This document shows positions 21,906-33,668 of a DNA stretch of 64,000 bases, one piece after another. The position numbers were made by a program, and so were the translations under genes. The notes beneath the pieces were generated by a model, which did no database searches, was not told where the DNA came from, and was given only the letters and a program-made list of their open reading frames with translations. How positions within the stretch are numbered: position 1 is the first letter of the stretch; each line of letters starts with the position of its first letter. The stretch comes from Azolla caroliniana (lineage: Eukaryota > Polypodiophyta), in assembly GCA_043228905.1 (NCBI GenBank), contig JBHGNT010000022.1:8494001-8558000 (forward strand). The letters are read 5' to 3'.

Positions 21906-22303
21906 TGTAAAAGAATGTGATTGGGGAAGTTAAGAAAAAACTAGCTAGTCTGAATAGGACAATAATATAGATACAAGTTTCATGGAAACCTTACACGAGA
22001 GAGACAGAGAGAGTAGAATAGAACAATCTATTTCAAAATTAACACTCACAACTCCTTACACGGACTGATCGAAGTACTAACACGTTCTTCAATGCTCATA
22101 TGACAGACTAACACTGACTCCCAGAAATATGCCTACAGACTAGGCTAGATCCGTAGGCCTCTAACGGCCTACCCGTTACAATCCGATCCGGCTTTTGGTT
22201 CCGGATACTGATTTGAACATTGACCCGGTTCTTCGTTCTAGACTCCACTCCGGCTCAGGTTTATTCAACCTATCTGGATTTGGTCGAGCTTGTCAGCTCA
22301 ACA
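21906..22303 (-). repeat. Family Q LTR (copy Q5)
   Basis: Reads on the minus strand from CTCAACA/TGTTGAG at 22303 to TGTAAAAG at 21906. It shares the same left-end sequence with the Q3 LTR at 46244 and is about 398 bp. Confidence 0.8.
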
Positions 22304-22920
22304 CTCCCCCTCAAGCTCAACTTGATTTCGGATCATGGTGTCAGTATTTGTGGTCACCGGTTCTTCTCTCCGGCTCGTCATGGTGCTCTTCCGCGTTGCT
22401 CACGCTCCTCGTCCGGTTCGGTTCCGCTTCCAGCGACCCGTCTGGTTCTACGCTCCTCGACCTTCTTGATCAGCTTGTCTACTCCTTCGGCCCTCATAAG
22501 CTCCCTTGCTGACGCTTCACGACCCATAGGTTCCTTCGCATCAATGTTGATTTCCGCCGCCTTCTCGTCCGTTTGGCCTTCAATTGATTCGGCTCCTCCG
22601 AATCGAAGTCCCCTTTAGAATTGGTGGACTCCGATTAGTTCCAGCTTGTCTGAATTGGCTGTCTCCAATTGCTTTTCAATCTTTAGACCCTTCACGACAT
22701 TGGACCATGTCCGTGTCTTAGTCTTTCTGGCTTTGCCTCCCCCTTTTGTTGGTTGGTTCCGACTTGGGCTCTCTATTCCGGTGGCTCCGCCTGCATCCGG
22801 TCTCAACTTCTTCAATCATCCTGTGCATTCCAAATTCTTTAGTCGGACCGAAGTCGAAATCGGTTTCCAACTCGGCTTTTCGGTCGTCTTCCGATTCGGT
22901 CTAGGCACATCTCAACGAGT
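22304..22920 (-). pseudogene. Q5 3' region: polypurine tract and extra conserved block
   Basis: The purine tract AGCTTGAGGGGGAG (minus strand, 22304-22317) abuts the LTR. Upstream on the minus strand, 22615-22815 encodes RTWSNVVKGLKIEKQLETAN, the same block seen at 34830-35078, 47032-47290 and 63144-64000. A second piece (GAESIEGQTDEKAAE) is readable nearer the LTR. Pol sequence of this copy is absent; plus-strand copia begins at about 22921. Confidence 0.65.
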
Positions 22921-24270
22921 ACGAAAGTTTGAGCTCCCAAATTTCGGCTCAGGGAAAACGACTATCGAGGATGAACTAAGAGCAATGTTACTTATGAGTA
23001 GCCTCCCCCCTTCGTGGGAAATTTTTGTCACAACCCTGTGCAACGCATCGACTACGGCTGTTAAATACTCCTTAGTCACAAGCGCAATTCTGACTGAAGC
23101 AGCTTGGAGGACATCTACGTGGAAGACATGTTAATCTCCGGACGACGTGCCGGAGAGCTCGCCAAACTCATTCGACAACTACGGTTGATGTTTGCCATGA
23201 AAGACCTCGGTCCGGCAAGACATATTCTAGGCATAAAGATTAGTTGAAATCGAAATCGAAGACAATTGTTTCTGTCTCAATCCAACTACATTGACCGTTT
23301 TTTAGAATGCTTCAACATGCGATCGACTAAATCTCCTTCGACCCTACTCCCAATTAGTCTTCGGCTGTCTTAGTGAGACTGCCCGACATCTGGTTCGGAG
23401 GGGGAAATCATGAGGTTGGCTCCGTATGCACCGCTAGTAAGTTGCTTGATGTACGCGATGGTCGTGACATGGCCTGACATTGCTCACGTCGTAGGAGTCG
23501 TCAGCATATTCATGCACAACCCTGTCTGGTCACACTGGAATGCAGTAAAGCATGTGTTTAGGTATTCTATTCAACCCAAACGACATCTCAAGCGTAGTTA
23601 GATACACCGTCTGGGACTTTGCAGGTTGCATAGAAAACCGAAAATCGACAACCGAATATTGTTTCAAATTTGGCAATAGAGCGATCTCCTGCAAATCGAA
23701 ACTCCAAGAGTGCACCGCCACATCAACGATTTAGGCTGAATACGTAGCCGCGTCCGATGTGGCAAAAGAGCCTTATGGCTCGGTCAACTGGCCTGTACGT
23801 TTCGACAAGTCGAAATAGGCTTGGCTCTGGTTGTTCATAGTGACAGTGAGGGTGTCGTCACTCTGTCGAAAAATCCGGTTCATCACAACACCTCGAAGCA
23901 CATTGTTCGGGATTGTGTCATTTTAGGGAAAATTGGCCTCGAGAAGATATCTACATGTGATAATCTCGTATATGGAATGACCAAGTTTCTTTCGGCGAAT
24001 CGATTTCGATCCCTTCGGCACTAGATGGGCATAATGAAGAATAAGTCCGATTAAGCCGGACACTTGGGATGTTTTTTTTTTCGAACAATCGACTTTGGCA
24101 AATCGAAGTTCGGCTTTAACTTCCCCAATCTCAGCTACTTCGGCCTTTAGTTTTTTCTAAGTTCACCAACTCCAACGAAATTTCAATTTGCTCGAAAACA
24201 TTGTATCAATCTGTATTGTACGTTCATTTCAATTTATAGATTTTCGATGTATACGCCCATTACGGGGGAG
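22921..24270 (+). pseudogene. Deleted copia (U): gag remnant joined to RT and RNase H remnants
   Basis: KFELPNFGSGKTT is joined to ELRAMLLMSSLPPSWEIFVTT (both gag pieces). At about 23110 the sequence jumps to RT, YVEDMLISGRRAGELAKLI, then FAMKDLGPARHILGI, then MRLAPYAPLVSCLMYAMVVT and RNase H remnants (VVHSDSEGVVTLSKNPVHHN) up to about 24020. Stops and frame changes are many. A purine tract (TACGGGGGAG) ends at 24270. Protease and integrase are wholly missing, so it could only have moved with help. Confidence 0.75.
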
Positions 24271-24597
24271 TGTTGAATGTGGGTCTCTAATGGACATATT
24301 TACACTCTCCCTTTCTACACATTAGGTTTAGACTATTTATGTAAATAGTGAGAAAAGCAGTTGCCCTAAGTTAGTCAATATATAAACTGACCTTGTAACC
24401 TAGTTTCAGGTTTGTTGAATGTGGTTGAAATATAATTTTCCTTGTGCCCAATCGTCTCTCTTTTTTGCGATATTGACTGATCTTGCGACTTGATTCTATC
24501 TCTTGTTGCCATCAATCTTCTTCATTGCATCTGTTAACGATCTCCTTATGGAAGAGTGCTGAGTTTGTTCCGCACTTATACGGCCGTGTCATCAACA
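24271..24597 (+). repeat. LTR of copia U
   Basis: TGTTGAATGTGG...GTCATCAACA, 327 bp, with six-base inverted ends (TGTTGA/TCAACA). It follows a purine tract. Family R LTR sequence starts immediately after, so U sits in an R LTR. Confidence 0.7.
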
Positions 24598-24835
24598 CAC
24601 CTTTCCACATGAGATGTGTATATACCTCATTGCGGTTATTTTTGTATTTTGATCATGCTTTTTAATATACACTCTCGTTAATCATCTGCCATTTCTATTA
24701 CTGTTCATAAATGTATCTTCCTCTCTCTCTTTCTCTCACACACATACACACAGAAATCACATAATCTTCCGCTCCTTAAACTAATCACATAATTAGTCGC
24801 TAATTAACCCTTGCTTAATAACCTAATTATTAACA
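24598..24835 (+). repeat. 5' LTR (right part) of family R copia
   Basis: About 90% like 37540-37778 by eye, from CACCTTTCCACATGAG to CTAATTATTAACA. The first half is absent, replaced by copia U. Confidence 0.8.
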
Positions 24836-24845
24836 TGGTATCAGA
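24836..24845 (+). other. Primer-binding site of family R copia
   Basis: TGGTATCAGA directly follows the LTR end and matches the initiator-Met tRNA type site. The leader to 24943 has no other feature. Confidence 0.85.
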
Positions 24846-25360
24846 TCGTGGGGTTTAGAAAATCCACTAAGCCCACCTGACTCTGTGCTTGTGTGTTCGA
24901 AACGCTCACAAGAAATTCCGGTTTTCCGCTACCGTAGTGCCGGTGTCGCGACGATGAGCGTGCATGCGTTAGCTTGAGTGGAACCACCGGGGTCTCAGAC
25001 CAGAGAGGACATTCACGAACTTGTCGAAAAGATTTGATAATGTGGATAGGAGTCGAGGAAACCAATGTCACATTTTGAAAAGATACAAAGATTGACAATT
25101 ATAAGAAGTATAATAATATTTATCGATGGTAAAGAAGAAGAACAATAAGAAGTATATTTATAAGAAGAATTTTATATTGATGGTGATATCACATAATGAG
25201 CCTGCCTTACACAAGCCCAACTCGAGGCTTTTATAGGTCTTTGCATGCTTGTGACATGTACAAAACCATGGGCTAAAACCATGGCACGGTTTTGTATGTT
25301 TTTTTCCTATGGAATACTGAATATGACAAGGAAATATACAAAATCTAAAGCACTTAGTAG

Positions 25361-25415
25361 TAGCTTTAGTGGTAAGCTAATTGCCTTCTATGTTGGAGGT
25401 GCAAGGTTCAAATCT
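25361..25415 (+). other. tRNA-like A/B box pair in T LTR (left copy)
   Basis: TAGCTTTAGTGG (25361-25372) and GGTTCAAATCT (25405-25415) fit pol III A and B boxes at tRNA spacing. The right LTR repeats them at 28341-28352 and 28385-28395. They read opposite to the element. I do not call a functional tRNA. Confidence 0.45.
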
Positions 25416-26116
25416 TACTTGCACCCCTCTATACGCACTCATTGCCATTAGGCCCTAAGATTATTTATTATTGATTTATTTTCATTTTTACAAGTATTTT
25501 TGTAATGTACATGGAACCACACTTTTTCACTTTTTCTCCCATTGGACGTGCAACATCACGACATCCACCCCCACCAATCCGCACATCCTCCGGTATGTGC
25601 CAAGAAGAAAAGAGTGATGTGGCCGGGTCAAAGGTGGTTGGTCTTTGATTTCCTCCTTTCTTGCAACTTGCCCACACCGTCTTTTTATCCTCTACTTCGA
25701 ACATGTCTCTTGTTTCTACCCACACCGTTGTTGCCATCCGATCCACGATATCATTCGCTCACCCCTTGCATTGCCATGTCTGGTTGTCATGGCTCCCTTT
25801 TCTCCTCTCGAGCATAACGCTTCATGCCCCGTGCATGTGGCACCTTCCTCCTGACCATCTCCTTGGTTACCTAACTTTCCTTTATCATCCTTTCTCTTCT
25901 CATACTTGCCTTTCCTTATGCTCACCAGCCTCGATTGGGTGTCGCGTCTCGTCTGCTTCAACCTCCGATTAGACCGGCTCAACTTCTGTCTTGATCGGTC
26001 TCGACCGATCAGCTTCTGGCTTCATCGGCCTTCGTCTGGATTCACATTCTGTCGAATCAGACTCAGACAATCGACTTCCGTCCGGTTTCCGGTTGGGTCG
26101 GGCCTGTTTGAACAAC

Positions 26117-27343
26117 TCACGTCCGGGTTGGCTTCCGTTCGGGTCGGAAGACCAACCGCGTCGCCTTCCATCCGGATTGTATTCCGGTTCTTCCTTTCTT
26201 GCCACTCTCTAGCTCTTCATCAAACTCTATTGTAGCTTTGTTTTTGGCCTCCTTGTTGGCCACCGTTCCTCCGTATGCGCTATCTTCGAACTTCATCTTC
26301 TCGCCGCCACCTTCCATCTCTCCGGTCTTATGTTGGCTCTCGGGCACAACTACCGAAGTCTCCGGAACCGGTGTGGAGGGATCCCTTCGTCTATGGTCAT
26401 CCTCCTCATCGCCGTTTTGGTCTTTCAATTTCCTGCCGCCACCTTCCGTCTCTCCGGTCTCACGTTGACACTCGGGCACAACTGCTGAAGTCTCAAGAAC
26501 AATTGTGGGGAGAGCCTCGGCACCATCGGTCACCGTCGACTCATCCATAGACATCTGTCCCTCAACGTTGTTATTCGCATTGGCTTCAATCTTTGCTTCC
26601 CCGCCACTTTCTGTCTCTTGGGTCTCATGTTGGCTCTCGAACGCAACTGCCCAAGTCTCTACATCAAGTGTTGGGAAAGTCTCGACACGGCCATCCACCG
26701 TGGGCTCGTGCATAGCCATCTTCGACTCGATGTCGTTCTTCATGGCAACCGCCTCGACCACGTCAACCTTGCACTCTTCATCTCCCTTGATTATGCAAGC
26801 TTTGCTCATGCTTGCACCTTCATCACTTATTTCGGACACAATGTATGTTCCGAAATGCTCGTCCACTCTCGATTCTTCGGTCTTTCTCTTGACTGTCATT
26901 CCTCCATAAGTTGAGAAGGTGGCTTGTTCTACACCTTCTCTTGTGGTACTGTCGTACCGAACCTGGGCCTTCGTATTGGCCGCATCATTAGTCTACATTT
27001 CCCGGGAGGTCTTCTCTTCCTCGATCATCAATTGTCTCGGTTTTGGCTCCATTCTAGGCTTCTCTTTGGCTTTGACATGCACCTTTAAACTCTCATATGC
27101 CTCCTTTACGAAGACCTCTATTTCGAGTACCGTCGAACCTTCTATCTTCAAGCTTTCTTCATTAGGTGGTTGTGTGTAGTCGCATCCCGTCCTCCTTTCA
27201 CCATCCCTCATGGGTTGTGTTGTTGCCGAAGACAATCTCGTCTTCCTCTTATCATGTAGTCGGCATACTCTTTCCACTTTTCTCCAATCCTCGGTGAGGC
27301 CATTTGCACCATAATCTTCTTCGAGTTTGAGTCCAATGGCCAT
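26117..27343 (-). CDS. Accessory open frames of element T, internally repetitive acidic protein
   Basis: Two consecutive frames: 26993-27343 (MAIGLKLEEDYGANGLTEDW) and 26117-26899 (260 residues). The second has three degenerate repeats of about 50 residues, each with an ETSAVVPE-like core followed by a GGG-rich hinge, and is Glu/Asp/Thr-rich with no recognised domain. It may be the C-terminal part of an enlarged gag. A weak basic continuation lies at 25716-25982. Function unknown. Confidence 0.5.
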
Positions 27344-27383
27344 CCTTTCTCTTCAAACGATCGAATTCACAAACAACAAGACC

Positions 27384-27830
27384 TTATCCACCCCCACCAA
27401 TCTTTGTGCATGCTCCGACAGTTGAGAAAAACAACGCTTGAAGTATAGGAATGCTTGTGTCGCAGCTTGGTCGACCTTGTTCCTTCAGTCTCTCGTAGCC
27501 ATATGCCTTCAATAGAGCCTTCGTGAAAGTCACCCACGAATCATGAGCTTCTCGAAGCTCTTTCACCTCATTGTAGATCGGTTCAGCTACCACCCGACAA
27601 AAGTACTCCAGCCTTATAGCTTCATTCACACCTCTCGAATCCATCTCGGTATCGTAGGTGTCTAGAAAAATTTGGACTATGCCCCCGTCGAAATAGCCGA
27701 CTTGCTCGACCACACTTTCGACGGCTTGTTGGGCCGCATCTCATCTTTTACCTTCTCTTGAAAATTCCATCATCATTTTCGACATTGCCTCCATGAGATA
27801 TTCCTCGTCCATCTTCATCCTCCCCTACCG
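27384..27830 (-). pseudogene. Gag of element T
   Basis: Starts around MKMDEEYLMEAMSKMMMEF near 27815. After a TGA near 27740 it continues with VGYFDGGIVQIFLDTYDTEM, YFCRVVAEPIYNEVKELREA and SWVTFTKALLKAYGYERL, the pattern of a Ty3 capsid N-domain. G3 gag (62000-62119) has the same layout (RFGGKDATSYLEAYQAEM), tying T to the G3 clade. It ends before any zinc knuckle. Confidence 0.65.
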
Positions 27831-28544
27831 CTCTTCATGTTGGGTTCACCAAATGATGTCGCAACGATGTGCGTGCGTGCATTAGCTTGAGCGGAACCAC
27901 CGGGGTCTCAGACCAGAAAGGACATTCGTGAACTTGTTGAAAATATTTGATGATGTGGATAGGAGTCGAGGAAACCAATGTCACATTTTGAAAAGATCCA
28001 AAGATTCACAATTATAAGAAGTATAATAATATTGATTGACGGTAAAAGAAGAGGAACAATAAGAAGTATAGTTATAAGAAGAATTTTATATTGATGGTGA
28101 TATCACATAATGAGCCTGCCTTACACAAGCCCAACTCGAGGCTTTTATAGGTCTTTGCATGCTTGTGACATGTACAAAACCATGGGCTAAAACCATGGTT
28201 TTGCGCACACGGTTTTGCTTATGACATGCATAAAACCATGGGCTTAAATCCATGGTTTTGTGCACACGATTTTGTATGTTTTTTTCCTATGTAATACTAA
28301 ATATGACAAGGAAATATACAAAATCTAAAGCACTTAGTAGTAGCTTTAGTGGTAAGCTAATTGCCTCCTATATTGGAGGTGCAAGGTTCAAATCTTACTT
28401 GCACCCCTCTATACGCACTCATTGCCATTAGGCCCTAGGATTATTTATTATTGATTTATTTTCATTTTTACAAGTATTTGTGTAATGTGTGTGGAACTAC
28501 ACTTTTCACACTTTTTCTCCCACTGGACGTGCAACATCACAACA

Positions 28545-29354
28545 CCGTTATGTAGCACGTATACATGATCGAAGGAAGAAAAGCCGAGAAGGAAGATACT
28601 ACATCAAAATGAACACATAAATGGGTAGCTCACTCCCTTAAAAAAATCTAGACCGAAGAAATTATTCATCTTCGGAGTACAAGATGAACCAATACCTCGT
28701 TGGCCAAGGGTATTGGAGTTACATCAACGACACACTCGAAACCAAACCCGACATCACAAACGCCAACTACCCAATGTGGGAGCAAGGAATGAGGTAAGTA
28801 ATATATTGCTTGGCAACATGTCTCCACGACCACATACTTAAGCACATTTGAGACGCCAAGACGCCTAAAGAGGCGTGGGAGAACTTGAAGAAAATGTTTG
28901 CCGCGAACACAACCGCCCGAAAGCTTCAACTCCGACATGATTTGAGCAACATTCGGCAAAAACATATGTCCATGTCGGATTACATCGCCAAGATAAAGAG
29001 AATTCCCGATTCCGTTGGCTCCATCAACATAAACGTCGACAAAGACAAGATGGTTCAAGTATGCGTGGGCGGCCTCGCACAACAATTCAACTCGTTAAGG
29101 ATGTCAATCTGGGCAAGGGAAAACCCTCTATCAATCTTCGACCTTCAATCAATGCTATTGGTCGAAGAGAACCATGTCTGAACCAAAAGCTAGACGTTGG
29201 AAGGACCAATGTTCTTTTTGAATTCGGATGGTGGCCGAGGACGAGGTCGATCTGGTAGAAGAGGTCGATTCGACCCATCTCATGAAGGGAACTCAAACCT
29301 TCGACATCAGGACGATGGAAGCCATAGAGAAACCTTTGGAAGAAGGGGGAGCTT
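28545..29354 (+). pseudogene. Family R copia leader and gag
   Basis: After the T right LTR the R leader resumes. Gag is readable from YKMNQYLVGQGYWSYINDTL through DAKTPKEAWENLKKMFAANT, LSNIRQKHMSMSDYIAKIKR and RENPLSIFDLQSMLLVEENH, then an Arg/Gly-rich tail (GGRGRGRSGRRGRFD). Stops occur near 28795 and 28850 and after EENHV. The frame is interrupted at 29355 by the Q1 LTR; protease sequence of R resumes at 35597. Confidence 0.8.
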
Positions 29355-29642
29355 TGTTGAGCGAGCAAGCTCAACCAGATTGAAGTACCTATCAGTACTT
29401 CTGTCAGTCCTTTATGGACTTGTATAAAAGTGCTCTCTGAGCACATTCTATGTACAGAATATTGAGAGTATTATTTTGAATTGTGTTATGTTTATATTCT
29501 TCTCTCTCTCTCTCTCTCTCTCATGTGTATGCTTATTCTCTGTGTTAAGCTTCCATTAAACCTTCTTCTCTTAACTGTTACTATCCGGCAGAGCCAGTTT
29601 GGCATACGCTTCCGCACGCTAACGTTAACATGGTATCAGAGC
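29355..29642 (+). repeat. 5' LTR of Q1 and primer-binding site
   Basis: TGTTGAGCGAGC...GTTAACA (29355-29630), then TGGTATCAGAGC at 29631-29642. It includes a TATAAAAG box near 29422 and a CT tract near 29498-29521. A deletion between CCAGAT and TGAAGTAC removes most of U3. Confidence 0.88.
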
Positions 29643-29726
29643 GCGAGGGTTAAGAACCTCTGCAGTCAACAAGAGACAAGTGAAGACAAACCCTAACACT
29701 CGGTGAAGAATAGAAGAGAACCTAAG

Positions 29727-30590
29727 ATGGAAAAAGGAATGACCAGTTCACTTCCGATAGAAAAGCTTGACTAGAGCAACTATGCATCTTAGTCATATAA
29801 AATGTAGTAGTACCTGTTGGGGCATGGATATTGGAGCTATGTGGAAGGAACCAACGAGGTAGCACCGGAGCCGGCACATAATTACTTCCCAGCATGGGAG
29901 GAGGGAGCGATCCGAGTATTGTACTGCCTCGCATTCGGTGTGCACAATCAGATGCTCGGCTACATCAAGGATGCAAAAACACCAAAGGAGGCCTGGGAAA
30001 ATCTATGAAATATTTTCGCCGCAAGTACCACAACTTGTAAGTTGCAGCTCTAGCAAGTTCTGAACAACATCCGCCAAAGAGATATGTCGGTTACGGACTA
30101 CGCGCTCGGGTCCATCAATGTGAAGGTGGACGAAGACGAGATGGTCTAGATGCGTCTTAGTGGTCTAGCACAACGGTACGGGCCAATCAGGACGACAATT
30201 TGCACCCGGGAGAAACCAACGTCCTTCTTCGACTTACAATCCATATTGATGGTTGAAGAAACCAAGCGAGTGGGTCGAGGAACACTCAATCGGACAACCG
30301 GATGTTGTACATGGAGGTGGATCGACCCCGTGGGCATGGAGGATGAGGTGGGTCAGCATGCAATGTCAGCAAGAGTAGAACCAAAGGCACAGAGATAGTC
30401 CCGACAACAGTTCCAGACCCTCCACAAGCAAGGGGAGTCAAGCCAGTGCCGGAAACCGGCAAGGAAAGGCTAACACAGAATGTTGGTAATGTGGCAAGAA
30501 AGGCCATAGAGAAAGCGAGTGCTGGAAGAAGCGTGCCGATTCAGATAAATCTGGATCTGGCAAGACCAAACAGGGAAACCGGCAAAGCTT
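29727..30590 (+). pseudogene. Q1 gag
   Basis: ATG at 29727. GHGYWSYVEGTNEVAPEPAH, YIKDAKTPKEAWENL and FFDLQSILMVEETKR align with the R gag. A zinc knuckle (C-x2-C-x4-H-x4-C, GKKGHRESECWKK) lies near 30482-30523 with a stop inside it. At least six stops are present. Confidence 0.8.
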
Positions 30591-30654
30591 GCACTACGTA
30601 GAAGGATCAGAAGCACAAGGCCAACTCGATGAAGAAGACCACTCCCGGACTGGA

Positions 30655-31990
30655 GGAAGTGTGGTACGTTGATTCCGGAGCATCTAACCATATGACGAGC
30701 CATGAAGAGTGGTTCTCATTTTTTGAGAAACCGGAACAACCGGGGATTGTCGAAACCGGAGACGACACCCCTCACCCAATTGTGCATGTCGGAGAAGTCC
30801 CTTTAAGCCATGTCGGACAAAAGGGAAAGCTGATGAACGTAGTACGCGTTTCGACTATCACAAAGAACCTAGTATCGGTCGGACAAATAGTCGACCAGGG
30901 AATGTAGGTGCGGTTTACGCACCTCGGGTGCTTCATCAAGGAACAAGGCCAGATAATTGCGCAAGGGCGTAGATAAGGGAGGATGTTCATCCTCAACACT
31001 AATGACGTTGGCACCACCATGTTTGCCAAAGGACAAAAGTTTGAAGCAAACATCAAGCTCTAGCATAAGCGGATCAACCACGTCAACTACTCGAGGCTTC
31101 AAGATTTATAATCGAAACAAGTTGTGTTTGGATTGCCAAAGTGTAGTGGCCAAAAGGCCCAAATATGTGAAGCCTGCCAACTCGGGAAGCAGTACTGACT
31201 TCCATTCCCTACCGAACAAAACTGGAGCCGTAACAAGCTCAATATAATCCATTCGGATGTATGGGGACCGGCATAGAACGTTAGTCTTGGCGGGAGTCGG
31301 TATTTCATCTCCTTCATCGACGACTATAGCCGACACACGTGGATCTACCTCATCAAGAAGAAAAGTGAAGTCTTCAATTGTTTCTGAAACCCTTAAAGCT
31401 TAGTCGAAAGGGAAACTAAGAGGAAGATAAAGTGCCTGCGGTTGGATGGCAGAAAAGAATACTTTTCAGGCCAATTCAACAATTATCTGCAGCAAAAAGC
31501 AATTCGGAGAGAATTTGAAACAAAACGGTGTGGCTGAGGCGGTCTGGACGATCGTCTACATCCAAAACCGGATCGGGTATGAGGTGTCAGCACATGAACT
31601 GTATTTCGAGCGGAATCCGAATTTGAGACACCTTCGGATATTCGGTAGCATAACATATGTGCATGTACCGGATGAGAAATAGAGGAAGCTGAATCTGAAA
31701 TCAGAGAAGTGCATACTCGTTGGCTACTGGCATGAACAGAAGGGGTATAGGTATTTTAACCCCCGGACTAAACAGGTACGAGTAAGTCGAGATGTCAAGT
31801 TTGATGAGTCGGCATCATGGTACTCCCTACCGATTCCAACTCCCGACGAAGACCTGATTCCGGAAGATGAGGCTAGTGAACCCAGAGAGGTTCAAGAAGA
31901 AGATGAAGAATTCGGTACTCTAGATGAGAGTCCAATCTCAGTCCCACTAAGTGAACCGAATGAGCGGCTGAGTTAGGATGACCAATCGGA
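30655..31990 (+). pseudogene. Q1 protease and integrase
   Basis: Protease motif YVDSGASNHMTSHEEWFSFF near 30664 is intact in sequence; ETGDDTPHPIVHVGEVPLSH and STITKNLVSVGQIVDQGM follow. Integrase: zinc-binding remnants, IIHSDVWGPA near 31247, FISFIDDYSRHTWIY, SGQFNNYLQQ, then a gap that removes the segment with the third acidic residue, resuming at AVWTIVYIQNRIGYEVSAHE. A C-terminal stretch (KCILVGYWHEQKGYRYFNPR) and an acidic linker lead towards RT. Many stops. Confidence 0.82.
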
Positions 31991-32843
31991 TGAAGAACCG
32001 ACGAGTAGTGGAGACTCTGTCGTGCTCTCCTCGTGCAAGAACCGAGGAGACGGTTCACGTGCAAACAGAAGGGGAAGAAGAAGAAGCCAGAATATGATAC
32101 CAGCAATGAAGGGTCAGATTGGAGTGAATCTGACCCCAGAAAGGGAGAAGGCGGATCTTCAGAAAGGAAGTCTGAACCAGCCAAGAAGGGCCTCAAACCG
32201 GCTAACGAAAAGTTACGCCGCTCAATCTTCTAAAAGAACCTTGTCCAGAGGGGTGTATACAATGAGTACATGGCGCATCACTATGCGTACATGACTAAGG
32301 TGGCGAAAGTGTGTGAGCCAGAGAGCTACACAGAAGCACCAAAGAGACGCAAATTGGCATGCTACTATGGAGGAAGAAATGTGCGCACTTGATGCCAACG
32401 ACACATGGGACTTGGTTGACCCTCTCTGACAGTGTAAACCAATCGGTTGGAAATAGGTATATAAGGTGAAGTACAATGGGGATGGTTCGGTCAACCGGTA
32501 CAAGGCCTGGTTAGTGGCAAAGGGATAAACCCAAACCCACGGAATCGACTACGGCGAGACCTTCACTCCGGTAGCAAAGATGACGACAGTTTGTGTGGTA
32601 CTGGTTGTTATTGCGGCAAGGGATGCCATCTTCACCAAATGGACGTGAAGAATGCGTTTCTTCAAGGTGACCTTGAAGAACGAGTCTATATGATCTTACC
32701 CCCCGGTTTCCAATCAGAGATGAACAGGTCGGTAGTGTGCCGACTCAAGAAGTCGCTTTACGGTCTGAAGCAAGCCCCCCAAGCTTGGAATGGGAAGATC
32801 ACACACCAGTTGTGTTATTAAGATGGGGTTTGCGGTCTCAAAG

Positions 32844-33668
32844 TGTTGGGAAACAGGTCCCTCCGGATGGGAAGGAAGAAGAACAGTGCCGATGAACAGG
32901 CCGATAGGCCGAGGCCGAAACCGTATGAGGAGGACCCGGCTACGGAGAGCTGGATGGTACAGACCCGGTATGAACCGGATGAGGAGTACCCGGCTACGGA
33001 GAGCCGGATGGTGCAGGCCCGGTATGAACCGGATGAGGAGTACCCGGCTACGGAGAGCCGGATGGTGCAGGCCCGGTATGAACCGGATGAGGAGTACCCG
33101 GCTACGGAGACCCGGATGGTGCAGGCCCGGTATGAACCGGATGAGGAGTACCCGGCTACGGAGAGCCGGATGGTACAGACCCGGTGAGAACCGAATGAAG
33201 AGACATATTCGTAAATATGTTTCTGAGAGCCCATCGAGGCTACATTTGTAAATAGCCGAAAAGTCATATTAGTATAAATATGACTTCGGGCAAACTTTTA
33301 ATAACTGTTGTTGTTGTCTTTTTTTTTTTCTTTGTTGGTGCAAGAAGAAGAGAGAGCACGTAATAGTGTACAGAGAGAGAGAGAAAGAGGTTGTTGCCTC
33401 TGTTGTAACCGCCACGTGTGGCGAAGATCTGTGAGCACGAGGTCGTTGCCTCAGTGAACTCACTGTTGTACATTCTCACATAGTGACAGTTTGTAGCCTG
33501 TGGGCTACCGTGGTTTTTTCCCTTAGTTTGGGGTTTTCCACGTAAACCTCCTGTGTACTATTATTTTTCCTCTCCACTGTGTCGTGCATTTGTTTCCCGT
33601 TTTCTGCGTATGAAAAGAAGCTCGGTTGTGGCCGAGTGTTGGACATAAGGAGCCTTGAGTTCCCGTCA
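32844..33668 (+). repeat. Solo LTR of family P with target duplication CAAAG
   Basis: TGTTGGGAAACAGGTCCC...GTTCCCGTCA, 825 bp, flanked by CAAAG at 32839-32843 and 33669-33673. It resembles the copia A LTR and the solo LTR at 52483-53117. It is longer than the latter because of an internal 54-bp repeat array. No internal coding region, so it arose by LTR-LTR recombination. Confidence 0.88.
32935..33187 (+). repeat. 54-bp tandem repeat inside the solo P LTR
   Basis: Nearly five copies of a unit containing CCGGTATGAACCGGATGAGG and TACCCGGCTACGGAGAGCC. Because 54 is a multiple of three, several frames on both strands stay open across it; these are not genes. Confidence 0.92.

Larger units (their letters stand above)
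24944..28544 (-). mobile_element. Gag-only Ty3 element T (non-autonomous)
   Basis: LTRs 24944-25563 and 27857-28544 start TGTCGC and end GACA/AACA on the plus strand. The internal region codes on the minus strand only; the purine tract GGTGGGGGTGGA lies next to the left LTR, confirming minus orientation. There is no protease, RT or integrase. It lies in the leader of the family R copia (24846-24943 and 28545-28680). Flanks are CCGG and CCGT, so a 4-bp duplication is only tentative. The right LTR is longer because of a roughly 65-bp internal duplication around AAAACCATGG. Confidence 0.82.

Noticed and set aside
26199-26909. Plus-strand frames of 89-134 residues
   Set aside because: Mirror images of the minus-strand open frame of element T; no domain or start context.
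32935-33187. CRISPR-like array
   Set aside because: The repeats are contiguous with no unique spacers, and the context is a plant LTR.
32790-33267. Long open frames on both strands (up to 153 residues)
   Set aside because: They arise because a 54-bp repeat keeps three frames open; the segment is an LTR with a target duplication.
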